This document shows positions 1 through 7,342 of a DNA stretch of 64,000 bases, piece by piece (the first letter of the stretch is position 1; each line of letters opens with the position of its first letter). Origin of the DNA: an uncultured Sphingomonas sp. (lineage in GTDB: Bacteria; Pseudomonadota; Alphaproteobacteria; Sphingomonadales; Sphingomonadaceae); contig NZ_CAMLDL010000010.1 in the NCBI RefSeq assembly GCF_946478955.1, positions 37,364-101,363 on the forward strand, in the 5' to 3' direction. The notes under the pieces are model-generated. The model saw only the letters and a program-made list of their open reading frames with translations, was not told the DNA's origin and searched no databases. The translations under genes and the position numbers were made by a program.

Positions 1-505
1 ACGCGGTCAGCGGATTGGCCGCAACATAGGCTTCATCCACCGCTGCATCATGGCAATAACGGGCAGCGCCAATTCCAATTGCGCCATGACCAGCGGAGTC
101 AATTCGCGTCCGGCTGGTCGGCACGGCGGCGCCGCTGCATTGAGCAAATAGCCGGTCGGGCACTCCGCCTGCTGACGGCGGCACCTTGATCGCCGCATCA
201 ACCTGCGTCAGCCATTCGGCGGCGGTGACGAGCGCAATGCTCTTCCGACCTTTGGAAAAATCAAATGCCGCGCCGTCGATCGGGTCGCGCATGATGGTCC
301 CGTCGGCAAGCAGTGTTCCGCGCCCAACCTCCGTTTCGGCGGGTTTGTCGATACCCTGGATGGAATAATAAAACTGGTCGCCGGCTGCGCAGGCGCTGAC
401 AAAGCTGGCGAAGCCCGTCACCTCCTGATCGAGCGTCGCCGGGGCGGCTCCCTGAACCCGGGTGATATTCTTCACAAGATCAATGAATTTCGGCGTGAAA
501 GCCAT
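1..505 (-). CDS. Phage/GTA tail-fibre-like structural protein, partial (C-terminus outside window)
   Basis: The frame opens at an ATG ending at 505, with GGGGAGGAG seven bases upstream, and stays open for 168 codons to the window edge. Residues 5-100 follow a pattern I associate with N-terminal domains of phage tail fibre or tail-tip proteins: GFASF, GDQFYYSI, EVGRGTL, RDPI and KSIALV in order. After about residue 105 the protein turns rich in Gly and Ala, and AIGIGA near the edge could be the start of a repetitive surface region; that part is speculation. It lies directly after the major capsid gene, where a gene transfer agent would normally carry head-tail connector genes. The family call rests on pattern memory, not a search. 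Confidence 0.6.
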   Translation of the reverse strand, partial: MAFTPKFIDLVKNITRVQGAAPATLDQEVTGFASFVSACAAGDQFYYSIQGIDKPAETEVGRGTLLADGTIMRDPIDGAAFDFSKGRKSIALVTAAEWLTQVDAAIKVPPSAGGVPDRLFAQCSGAAVPTSRTRIDSAGHGAIGIGAARYCHDAAVDEAYVAANPLTA

Positions 506-552
506 GCAAAATCTCCTCCCCTCCCGCGCGGGGATAGGGCATCACCGGTCAT

Positions 553-586
553 TCCCTCCCCGATGGAGGGAGGGGCCAGGTGTGGG
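553..586. repeat. Short GC-rich palindromic intergenic repeat
   Basis: In the 139-bp gap after the capsid gene, CCCTCC (554-559) pairs with GGAGGG (565-570), followed by GGGGCCAGGTGTGGG. This composition resembles a dispersed intergenic repeat common in sphingomonad genomes. No second copy is visible in the window. Confidence 0.4.
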
Positions 587-596
587 TCGACGTTCG

Positions 597-636
597 TAGG
601 GGACGCGGGCTCGACGAACCGCCGAACCCGCGCCCC
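597..636 (-). terminator. Strong hairpin after the capsid gene, without a T-run
   Basis: On the minus strand GGGGCGCGGGTTCG pairs with CGAGCCCGCGTCCCC around a GCGGTTCGT-type loop, with one bulged base and one G-U pair. It starts a few bases past the capsid stop codon. There is no T-tract, so it may be an mRNA 3'-end stabiliser or processing site rather than an intrinsic terminator. Confidence 0.4.
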
Positions 637-644
637 ACCCGCGC

Positions 645-1766
645 TTACGCGAACTTCAGCAGCTTGATGCTTTCCGAATTCGTCACCTGCCCGCCAACGC
701 GCTTGGTCGCATAGAACAGGACGTACGGCTTCTTCGTGTAGGGGTCGCGCAGGATCGTCGTCGCATTACGCTCGGTAATCGTATAACCGGCCTTGAAGTT
801 GCCGAACGCGATCGACAGCGAATTGGCCGCCACGTCCGGCATGTCTTCCGCCTCAACCACCGGATAGCCGAGCAGCGTCGCCGGGCTACCGCTGATCAGG
901 CCCGGCTGCCAGATATAGGCACCGTCCGCCGTCTTGAACTTGCGCACCGCCATCGCCGTCGTCGAATTCATGACAAAGCAGGCACCCTGACGATACGGCT
1001 GACGAAGCGAGGCGACCAGGTCCATCAGCTTGTCCGACGGATTGGCCGCCGGAAATGCACCCGCCGCGCCGGTTCCAATCGTCTGCAGCGTGCCCATCGC
1101 ACGCACCCCGTCCAGCGTCGTCGCATTGGGCGACGACAGGAAGCCAAGCGGCTGCGACACGCCGCTGCCCTTCACAAACGCCATCCCCTCGGCGCGCGCA
1201 AATTCCGACGCGATCTCGTCGGCCAGGAACTTCTCGACATCAAACGCCGCATCGTCGAGCAGCTGCTGCGACACCGCCGGATTGGCATAAAGCTCGCCCG
1301 CCGCCGGCACGATTTCGCTGAACGTCTCGGTCGCCGTTTCGGGGCGCGCGCCTTCATATCCTACCCAGCCCGACGGCGTGCCGCCGGTACTGACCAGCTT
1401 GCGATAATTGGCGCTGCCGACCTTCACCACATTGGCAATCGCACGGATCGGCGAAATGGCGAGCAGCGTCCTGGCAATCTCTTCATCAATCTCGCGCGGC
1501 ACCGCATAACCGCCAATCGCGTCGGTCGAACTGCCAATGGCCTTCTGTTCCAGTCCGGCAATATTGCCCTGCCGCAAATATTGCTCGGAAAAGATTGATG
1601 CGCTGGACGACTTCACCTCGTCAACCACTGGCTTCTGCGCCGCAATAACCCCCTCATCAATCCGCCGCTTCAGCAGCGCCAGCTCCGACTTCAGCGCCGC
1701 CACATCCTCACCACGCTCCACCGCCTCAAACGACGCCTCAAGCGTATCCGCCTTCACTTCAATCAT
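645..1766 (-). CDS. HK97-fold phage/GTA major capsid protein
   Basis: 373 residues, about the length of gene transfer agent capsids (RcGTA g5). The first 60 residues are the charged, helical delta-like region; the HK97 fold follows, with GGYAVPREID near residue 90, FVKGSGVSQPLG in the middle and the C-terminal FYATKRVGGQVTNSE block typical of GTA capsids. I chose ATG 1766 because GGAAGG lies about eight bases upstream; ATG 1772 is too close to it. The product assembles as the head shell and is expected to be matured by the protease encoded just upstream. A terminator-like hairpin and one REP unit separate it from that protease gene, which is unusual inside a head operon. Confidence 0.93.
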   Translation of the reverse strand: MIEVKADTLEASFEAVERGEDVAALKSELALLKRRIDEGVIAAQKPVVDEVKSSSASIFSEQYLRQGNIAGLEQKAIGSSTDAIGGYAVPREIDEEIARTLLAISPIRAIANVVKVGSANYRKLVSTGGTPSGWVGYEGARPETATETFSEIVPAAGELYANPAVSQQLLDDAAFDVEKFLADEIASEFARAEGMAFVKGSGVSQPLGFLSSPNATTLDGVRAMGTLQTIGTGAAGAFPAANPSDKLMDLVASLRQPYRQGACFVMNSTTAMAVRKFKTADGAYIWQPGLISGSPATLLGYPVVEAEDMPDVAANSLSIAFGNFKAGYTITERNATTILRDPYTKKPYVLFYATKRVGGQVTNSESIKLLKFA

Positions 1767-1785
1767 GCTCATTCCTTCCGCGCAC

Positions 1786-1811
1786 AAAAAAAGGCCGCGG
1801 AAACCGCGACC
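1786..1811 (-). terminator. Rho-independent terminator-like hairpin between protease and capsid genes
   Basis: On the minus strand a stem with seven pairs and one mismatch (arms at 804-811 and 793-800 of the 1 kb block, loop TTT) is followed directly by seven T residues (1792 down to 1786). It sits five bases upstream of the capsid ribosome binding site, so it could limit read-through into the capsid gene or separate two transcripts. Confidence 0.6.
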
Positions 1812-1821
1812 CCATTTCACT

Positions 1822-1846
1822 CGTCATTCCCGCGACAGCGGGAACC
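1822..1846. repeat. Single REP unit (CGTCATTCCCGCG type)
   Basis: TTCCCGC (1827-1833) and GCGGGAA (1838-1844) form a hairpin preceded by CGTCA. The same unit recurs as a paired element at 41957-42037 and inside glyS at 56710-56786. Confidence 0.75.
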
Positions 1847-1858
1847 TAGCCAAACGAA

Positions 1859-2245
1859 CTACTCAACCGCATGCACCCGCGCTTTCGGCTGCATCGGGTC
1901 CGCCACCAAACTCACCTCAACCAGCTCCACCTCGCGCAATTCCCGATACGGCCCGCTCCCCGCCGCCGCGCGGACGCGGTAGCCGAAGCTCAGCCCGTCG
2001 ACCTTGCCCCCCGACAGCAACCTCGCCGCCCGCCGCGCCTCCGCTCCTTCGCCAAGCTCCGCAATCACCCGAAGCCCCCGGCTATCCTCGCTCAGATGCT
2101 CGACCCGCCCGATCACCGCGCCCGGCTTATGCTGCCACAGCAGCGGCACCGCCTTTCCGACGCACCCCGCAAACGCCCCGCGCCGGATTACATCGCCGCC
2201 CTTGTCCGGCCGATCAAACAGCGCCGCATAGCCCGCGAACCTCAA
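1859..2245 (-). CDS. HK97-family prohead protease (peptidase S78)
   Basis: 128 residues from a TTG start that overlaps the stop of the upstream DUF6127 gene (TTGA). The frame is open further upstream, but the family begins at RFAGYAALFDRP, which is residue 2 here. The S78 catalytic pair is visible as His in LLWQHKP and Ser in DGLSFGYR, and the C-terminal VELVEVSLVADPM block is the family signature. It would cleave the capsid delta domain during prohead maturation. It belongs to the head module running from the small terminase to the capsid. Short compared with phage proteases (150-200 residues) but normal for the GTA type. Confidence 0.88.
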   Translation of the reverse strand: MRFAGYAALFDRPDKGGDVIRRGAFAGCVGKAVPLLWQHKPGAVIGRVEHLSEDSRGLRVIAELGEGAEARRAARLLSGGKVDGLSFGYRVRAAAGSGPYRELREVELVEVSLVADPMQPKARVHAVE

Positions 2246-2553
2246 CGCATCACCAGTTCGGTCAACCGCAACTTCACCGCGATCCCGATCAGCAACGCCG
2301 CCAGGCACAAACGCACCGCCCACGCCACCACCGCCTGCCGCGCACTCCGCTTGGCATCGCGCCACGCCGACAGAAGTTCGCGCAGTTCATCCATGTCGCG
2401 CCGCGCCCGCGCATCGTCGAGGCCGAGCGCGCCCAGCGCCCGCGTCGCCCCGCTCTCGCTCGCCTCCTCGACCAGCGCACGCATCGTCACCAAATCCGCG
2501 CCCTTCAATTCCGCCTGCGCCATCAACCGCGCCAGCAATTGCTCGCCCGTCAT
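2242..2553 (-). CDS. DUF6127 family protein (GTA g3.5 position)
   Basis: 103 residues with ATG overlapping the portal stop (ATGA) and a stop overlapping the protease start. The MTGEQLLARL opening, ELKGADLVTMRALVEEASE helix and WRDAKRSARQAVVAW segment match my memory of DUF6127, a small family found between portal and protease genes of alphaproteobacterial GTA clusters. The last 25 residues are hydrophobic and look like one membrane helix. Function unknown; position suggests a head-assembly or regulatory role. Confidence 0.75.
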   Translation of the reverse strand: MTGEQLLARLMAQAELKGADLVTMRALVEEASESGATRALGALGLDDARARRDMDELRELLSAWRDAKRSARQAVVAWAVRLCLAALLIGIAVKLRLTELVMR

Positions 2554-3668
2554 TGCCCCTCCGTTGCATTGAATCCCAACTGCGCCCGCTTCTCGTCGCG
2601 GCTCAGGAAATCGGCCTTGCTGACCACCTCCCACATCCGCGCCCGGTCCTCGGCCAGCTCGCTGATCCGATCCTCATCAATCCGAAGCGCGACCGGCCCC
2701 AGCCAGTCGGACAGCATCGCGCTCAGCCTCTCGAGAACGTGCCCCGCCATGGGCAACACCGTCTGCCGGTACAGCGCCCGCCCCGCTTCCCGCGCATTGG
2801 CATAAGTCGCATCGCCGGGAAGCCCGACCAGCACCGGCGGCACCCCAAACGCCAGCGCAATATCCCGCGCCGCCCCCTCTTTCAGCGCGACAAAATCCAT
2901 GTCGGCGGGCGACAGCGCCAGCGCCTGCCACTTCAATCCGCCATCCAGCAGCAAGGGCCGCCCGGCATTCGCTGCCCCTGCAAACTGCTCCGACAATTCA
3001 TCCTTCAATCGCTCAAATTGCTTGGGCGACAATTCCGCCCCGTCCGCCGGTTCATAGGTCAGCGCCCCGCTCGGCCGTGCCGCATTGTCGAGCAGGCCCT
3101 TGTTCCACTGGCTCGCCTGGTTGTGGATGCTCGCCGCCGCAATCGCCGCGTCCATACACCCCGCGCCGTATAGGTCATCGACCGGGTTCAACGCCTTGAG
3201 ATGCACCACCTGCATCCGTCCGCGCCCATCCAATCGTGCATGCCGCTGTACCTGCCCACCGGCACGCAGCAGATAAGCCGACGCAACGCCCGACGCATCG
3301 CACGCCACTCGCACCCGCTCCGGCCGCATCGCGTACAGCTCGGCGGGCACATCATCCCCGCCCGCCAGCAATTTCACATAAGCATTGCCTTCGAGCAGCA
3401 ACCCCGCCGTGACGGCTTCCAAGAGCCCTGGCGCCTTGACCAGGCGCGCCGCCGCGTCGACGCCGCCCGCGTCATATATCGGCAGCCCCGCAAGCGCGGT
3501 CGACAACAGGCGAACCACCCGCTGCCCCACCGGGTTGCGGCGAAACACCTGCTCAAACTGAGCTTCAAACCCGCGAGGAAAACCCGCTTGCGCCTCGCCA
3601 AGCAAAAAGCCCGGCACATGCGGCCGCACCTCTGCCACCGCGGACTTGCGGCCAAAGAAATTAAACAT
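2550..3668 (-). CDS. Phage/GTA portal protein
   Basis: 372 residues, close to RcGTA g3. ATG 3668 has GGGAG seven bases upstream; the longer frame to 3692 lacks such a site. The sequence has HK97-type portal features: MFNFFGRK start, LLEGNAYVKLL, a P-rich YAMRPERVRV strand, AFGVPPVLVGLPGDATYANARE and a C-terminal region rich in acidic residues. The portal forms the ring through which DNA enters the prohead and binds the terminase. A 67-bp palindromic repeat lies between it and the large terminase gene, the only sizeable gap in the upstream part of the module. Confidence 0.92.
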   Translation of the reverse strand: MFNFFGRKSAVAEVRPHVPGFLLGEAQAGFPRGFEAQFEQVFRRNPVGQRVVRLLSTALAGLPIYDAGGVDAAARLVKAPGLLEAVTAGLLLEGNAYVKLLAGGDDVPAELYAMRPERVRVACDASGVASAYLLRAGGQVQRHARLDGRGRMQVVHLKALNPVDDLYGAGCMDAAIAAASIHNQASQWNKGLLDNAARPSGALTYEPADGAELSPKQFERLKDELSEQFAGAANAGRPLLLDGGLKWQALALSPADMDFVALKEGAARDIALAFGVPPVLVGLPGDATYANAREAGRALYRQTVLPMAGHVLERLSAMLSDWLGPVALRIDEDRISELAEDRARMWEVVSKADFLSRDEKRAQLGFNATEGQ

Positions 3669-3686
3669 CCGTGTCTCCCGAATAGC

Positions 3687-3753
3687 CGTCATCGCAAGCC
3701 GCGCAGCGGCGTGGCGATCCAGACTGGACCGCGTCGTTTCACTCGCAATGACG
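3687..3753. repeat. Palindromic dispersed repeat between terminase and portal genes
   Basis: Outer arms CGTCATCGCAAG (3687-3698) and CTCGCAATGACG (3742-3753) pair at 10 of 12 positions, with GGCGATCCAG and CTGGACCGCG inside. The motif CGTCATTGCGAG with a GATCCAG core is a familiar intergenic repeat in sphingomonads. It fills almost all of the 94-bp gap. Confidence 0.7.
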
Positions 3754-3762
3754 CAAAGGTCG

Positions 3763-5082
3763 CTAAAGCATCCGCACCCGCGGCACGCCGCTCCGCGTTT
3801 CGCTCAATTCCGTCACCGCCCACACCATTGCATCGGCCCGGTCGGGCGAGCGCCCTGGCCCTTCGTAGCCAGTTGCCGTCAGCCCGTTCATCTCCGCCTC
3901 CAGCGCCGGGAACCGTCCACCCAGCATTGCCCGCCCGCGTTCAAACCGCACCGCGACCGGCTCGGCGCGCGCCATCTTGCCTCTGCTGGCGTGGACCAGC
4001 TTGACCTTCAGGCCAGCATCCGCCGCCGTCAGCACGCTAGTTACCATCGCCCCGCCCTGGTTTGCTTCCGCCACCACATGGCTTGCGCCCCATGCGTCTG
4101 CCGCCGCCGCTACTTTGCGCGCCCATCCGTTAGGCGACATGCCGCTGACGCTGCGGTCGTCCAGCACCCAGATTACGTCGTCGCGCCGGCCGACCACGAC
4201 AATCCCGCATGCATCGCCGCTGCCATCGGCAGAGGTCGATGGGTCAACCCCAACCACGACCCGGTCAAAACCGACCGGCGGCGACGCCCGCGCCCCGTCG
4301 ATCATCGCCAGCGGAAACAATGACCCTTCGGTATCGGCCAGCAATTCGCCGTCCAACTCCTGCCGTCCCAATCTCGTCCCTCCAAAATGGTCGATCATTG
4401 CGTCCACAAACGCTGGTGGCAGGTTGATATTGTCCGCCGTCCGCCCAGACGTCGTCACCGTCAGTTTTTGCGCCTGAAGCCGGTTCAATAACGTCCCGCC
4501 CTTTGGCGTCGTCGTCACCAGCGCGCGCGGGTTCGCCCCGCGACGAAGGCCCATCTCCAAATTGATCCACGCCGCCTCGGCCTGCCGCCACTTGGCCAGC
4601 TCGTCGCACCAGGCATAATCATGATCGGGTCCGCGCAGCCCGTCCGGGCTCTCCCCGGAATATAACTGCGCCACGCTCCCGCTCGGTACATAGGTCAACC
4701 GGCCTTTGCTCGGTTCCCATTTGACCCGCGCCCGCCGCCGCCGCGCAATCGCCAACAATCCGCTCGACCCCTCGACCATGATGCTGCGCGCCTCGTCGAT
4801 TGTCGCCCCGACCAGCGCAATCCGCTTGTGCCGCTGTTGCGCCAGCGTATGGATCCATTCCGCCCCGGCGCGGGTTTTGCCAAAGCCGCGTCCTGCCATC
4901 ATCAGCCACACGCGCCAGCCCGCACCGCCCGGCTGCAGCTGCCCCGGCTGCGCCCACGCCTCAAACGCCGCATCAATCAACAACAGGTCGGCGGCTGAGC
5001 AACGTTTGAGCCACGTCAGCTTCTCTTCGAGGCTCAGGTTGGCCAGCCGCTCCATCGCCGACCGCCTGATGTCGATCCTCAT
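3763..5082 (-). CDS. Phage/GTA terminase large subunit
   Basis: 439 residues. ATG 5082 overlaps the stop of the upstream gene (ATGA); the longer in-frame extension is not family-like. Walker A is MAGRGFGKTRAGAEW near residue 65 and Walker B is YAWCDEL. The RNase-H-like nuclease begins at VVGVDPSTSADGSGD, with a later acidic residue in RSPDRADAMVWA. The enzyme cuts DNA and pumps it into the prohead through the portal. Length, order and motifs match RcGTA g2 more than a classical large phage terminase. Confidence 0.94.
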   Translation of the reverse strand: MRIDIRRSAMERLANLSLEEKLTWLKRCSAADLLLIDAAFEAWAQPGQLQPGGAGWRVWLMMAGRGFGKTRAGAEWIHTLAQQRHKRIALVGATIDEARSIMVEGSSGLLAIARRRRARVKWEPSKGRLTYVPSGSVAQLYSGESPDGLRGPDHDYAWCDELAKWRQAEAAWINLEMGLRRGANPRALVTTTPKGGTLLNRLQAQKLTVTTSGRTADNINLPPAFVDAMIDHFGGTRLGRQELDGELLADTEGSLFPLAMIDGARASPPVGFDRVVVGVDPSTSADGSGDACGIVVVGRRDDVIWVLDDRSVSGMSPNGWARKVAAAADAWGASHVVAEANQGGAMVTSVLTAADAGLKVKLVHASRGKMARAEPVAVRFERGRAMLGGRFPALEAEMNGLTATGYEGPGRSPDRADAMVWAVTELSETRSGVPRVRML

Positions 5083-5636
5083 TGCCGGTGCCGCCAGATT
5101 GCGAGCACCAGATCGGCGCCGCGCATCATCGACTTGGTTTCTGGCATCGCCGGCTCGCTCGCCGCGCCCTCGTCCCCCGGCTTGATCCGCTCCAAACGCG
5201 CCATGATCCGCTCGCACGCTTCGTTATAATCCTCATGGTCAATCGGTGTGTCCGCTTCCCGCGCCGTGTCGCGGTGCATCCGCAACAGCGCCAGCGCGAC
5301 CCGGTCATTATATTCGCGCATGATGGTGCTGGTGCCATCACGCGCCACGACCAGCTTCTCGCTACCGTGGAGCGCCCGCTCCAGCATCATCATCTCCAGC
5401 TTGCCGAACGCGACCACGATCGCCTGATCCCACGCCGCACGGAACGCCGCATCCTTGGTGCGCTGCTTATAGACATTGCTAATCGACCGTCCGATCGCCC
5501 TGGCCGCAATCCCGACATTGCAAGTTTCCGACAACACTTCGATAAATTGCTGCGCCATCGCCTTGGTCCAGGTCGACGGCCGCCCCGTCACCAGCTTCGG
5601 CCGCTTCCCACCCCGCAACACCAGCTTCCCCGTCAC
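5079..5636 (-). CDS. Terminase small-subunit-like protein (GTA g1 position)
   Basis: The frame reaches a TTG at 5657, but GTG 5636 has GGAGG five bases upstream and is preferred (185 residues). Residues 20-60 contain a helix-turn-helix-like segment (NVGIAARAIGRSISNVYKQR) as in terminase small subunits, followed by a long helical region with MMMLERALHGSEK and EYNDRVALALLRMH, which recur in GTA-linked small terminases. It would recognise or hold DNA for the large subunit encoded next, with which it shares an ATGA overlap. First gene of the module. Confidence 0.7.
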   Translation of the reverse strand: MTGKLVLRGGKRPKLVTGRPSTWTKAMAQQFIEVLSETCNVGIAARAIGRSISNVYKQRTKDAAFRAAWDQAIVVAFGKLEMMMLERALHGSEKLVVARDGTSTIMREYNDRVALALLRMHRDTAREADTPIDHEDYNEACERIMARLERIKPGDEGAASEPAMPETKSMMRGADLVLAIWRHRQ

Positions 5637-5888
5637 CAGCACCTCCAACCCAAACAAAAAGGCCGGCGACGCACATGCGCCACCAGCCTATAATCTCCTC
5701 CCCCGGATTTCCGGGGGAGGTGCCCCAAAGGGGCGGAGGGGGCACTTCAACCGCCCCTCACCGCCGAATCACAATTTCTCACCGTTCACTTCATGTGCCA
5801 AATGACCGTGACGATGTCAAGTATTTTTTACCTATTTGGTTATTAGTCGATCATGATCACGCGCGCCGGATCATAGGGAGCGTTACAC
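5637..5888. other. Gene-free region upstream of the head module
   Basis: This 252-bp stretch holds a repeat (5695-5745), an AT-rich tract (5820-5845) and, on the minus strand, TTGACA (5820-5815) with CACATG 17 bases on. The -35 is perfect but the -10 is poor, so a promoter for the head module is possible, not shown. GATCATGATC (5849-5858 region) is a 10-bp palindrome. No gene is seen. Confidence 0.4.
5695..5745. repeat. GC-rich double-hairpin dispersed repeat
   Basis: CCTCCCCCGG and CCGGGGGAGG (5697-5720) form one perfect hairpin, followed at once by GCCCC-AAA-GGGGC (5722-5734) and GGAGGGGGCAC. This two-hairpin layout is a common intergenic element in sphingomonads. Confidence 0.7.
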
Positions 5889-7247
5889 CTACTGCACTGC
5901 CCGCTGGCAGAAAATCGTATCGGCGCCCGCAATATCTTCCGCAATTCGCTCTGCCTGAACGCGGATGTCCGGCGCCGCCGTAATTTCCCAATACCGCCCC
6001 TTGGTCATCGGCCCGATAGCCCATGCGTGGGTGCTTCCGTTGATGCGATCATGCTCGTCGACCGCAAGGCCGAGCGCCAATTCATCGGCCCGCGCCAGGC
6101 CATCCGTCAGCATCTGGCGGATCAATGGATCGCCTGTCTGATCAATGGCGCTCAATGGCCCGGTGCAATTAATGACCTTGGCGGCCTCCACAACGGTTTC
6201 GCCGCCGCCGCGCTTTGCAATGCGCAGGCCCGTCAGCACACCTGCGTCCTGCGCGTCCAATATTCTGCCCGCCGTGATGCGCAGCTGCCCGCGCGCCATC
6301 ATCGCCGCAATCCGTTGCGCTGCGCTTGGCGCGATGCGGTGGCGATGCACGTCCCACCACGGCCGCGCATGGCGCAGGAACCGTGCCCGCTCCGCTTCGC
6401 CCATCCGCTGCCACAGGGCCTGTGTCACCGGGCGCAGGCTATCGACTGCGCTCCGCCATTCACCGCCTGCCGCCGATTGCGCGCGCAGCCACCGCGTAAC
6501 GCGCGACAGGTCCAGCGGCAGATCCGCAAGGTCCGGCGTCGCGGCAGGCGGGGGCAGCGACGCCAAATGCGCCTGCGGGATTTGGCCGCGCCGCGACACG
6601 GCGACAATCGGCCCCTTATAACCGTCGGCATCCAGGGTCAGCGCCACGTCGACCATCGTTAGGCCGGTACCTATCAGCACTACCGGCGCGTCGCTCCGCA
6701 CGATGTCGGCTACCGCCCTACGGCCATCCTCGCTCCACGGATCGTCGATCCGCCGTGCGTCAGGCAATCCGGGGACCGGCACCGGTGCGGGCGGCTGGTT
6801 GCCATTGGCCAGCACCAATGCGGACGCCGCGATCTGCCGCCCGTCGTCCAATGTTATCACCCATTGGACGCCATCGGGCTTCGCCGCCACCGCCCGACCG
6901 CTGATCTTTTCAATCGCGCCGTCCAGCGACGCCAGCTGCAACTGCTCTTCCAGATAGTCGCCATATTCGCGGCGGCTGACGAAATCGGTTGGTCGCCCTC
7001 CCTTGGCCGCCATCCGCTCTGCGAAATGGGAAGGCGCGTCCGGCCATGGACTCATTTTACCCGCCGGAACATTCAGCAAATGCTCCTCTTCGCGCGTGGA
7101 ATAGGCCGCGCCGCGTGCAAATTGCGGGCGCGATTCCACGATGGTCGACGCGATGCCGCGCCGCGCCAGCTGGATCGCTAGCACCGTGCCGGAAAAGCCG
7201 CCGCCAATAATGGCGATGCGCTGTGTCGATGTACCCCTGATCATCAC
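5889..7247 (-). CDS. YdhS-like FAD/NAD(P)-binding protein
   Basis: 452 residues. The N-terminus carries a Rossmann dinucleotide motif, IAIIGGGFSGTVLAIQLA, and the next segment has GAAYSTREEEHLLNVPAGKMSPW, characteristic of the COG4529 family (E. coli YdhS). A second nucleotide-binding site, VVLIGTGLTMVDVALTL, is near residue 195. Family members are predicted flavin-dependent oxidoreductases with no established substrate. Two ATG codons lie in tandem at the start (7247 and 7244), without a clear ribosome binding site. It runs toward the phage module and is separated from it by a repeat-bearing gap. Confidence 0.85.
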   Translation of the reverse strand: MMIRGTSTQRIAIIGGGFSGTVLAIQLARRGIASTIVESRPQFARGAAYSTREEEHLLNVPAGKMSPWPDAPSHFAERMAAKGGRPTDFVSRREYGDYLEEQLQLASLDGAIEKISGRAVAAKPDGVQWVITLDDGRQIAASALVLANGNQPPAPVPVPGLPDARRIDDPWSEDGRRAVADIVRSDAPVVLIGTGLTMVDVALTLDADGYKGPIVAVSRRGQIPQAHLASLPPPAATPDLADLPLDLSRVTRWLRAQSAAGGEWRSAVDSLRPVTQALWQRMGEAERARFLRHARPWWDVHRHRIAPSAAQRIAAMMARGQLRITAGRILDAQDAGVLTGLRIAKRGGGETVVEAAKVINCTGPLSAIDQTGDPLIRQMLTDGLARADELALGLAVDEHDRINGSTHAWAIGPMTKGRYWEITAAPDIRVQAERIAEDIAGADTIFCQRAVQ

Positions 7248-7342
7248 TGCGGGGATTTCGCAGTTTTCCGGGATTTGCCAGCGCGTCCGCGACGAATCCT
7301 GTTCCGCCCGCGCCAGGCGGAAGCCGCCCGCCCACTTTCGGG

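Noticed and set aside
1537..2805. Long plus-strand open frame over the capsid, protease and DUF6127 genes
   Set aside because: Arg/Pro/Ala-rich, no family resemblance; antisense to well-supported genes in GC-rich DNA.
5792..5820. Promoter for the head module
   Set aside because: TTGACA is perfect but CACATG is a poor -10; noted in the gap description, not called separately.
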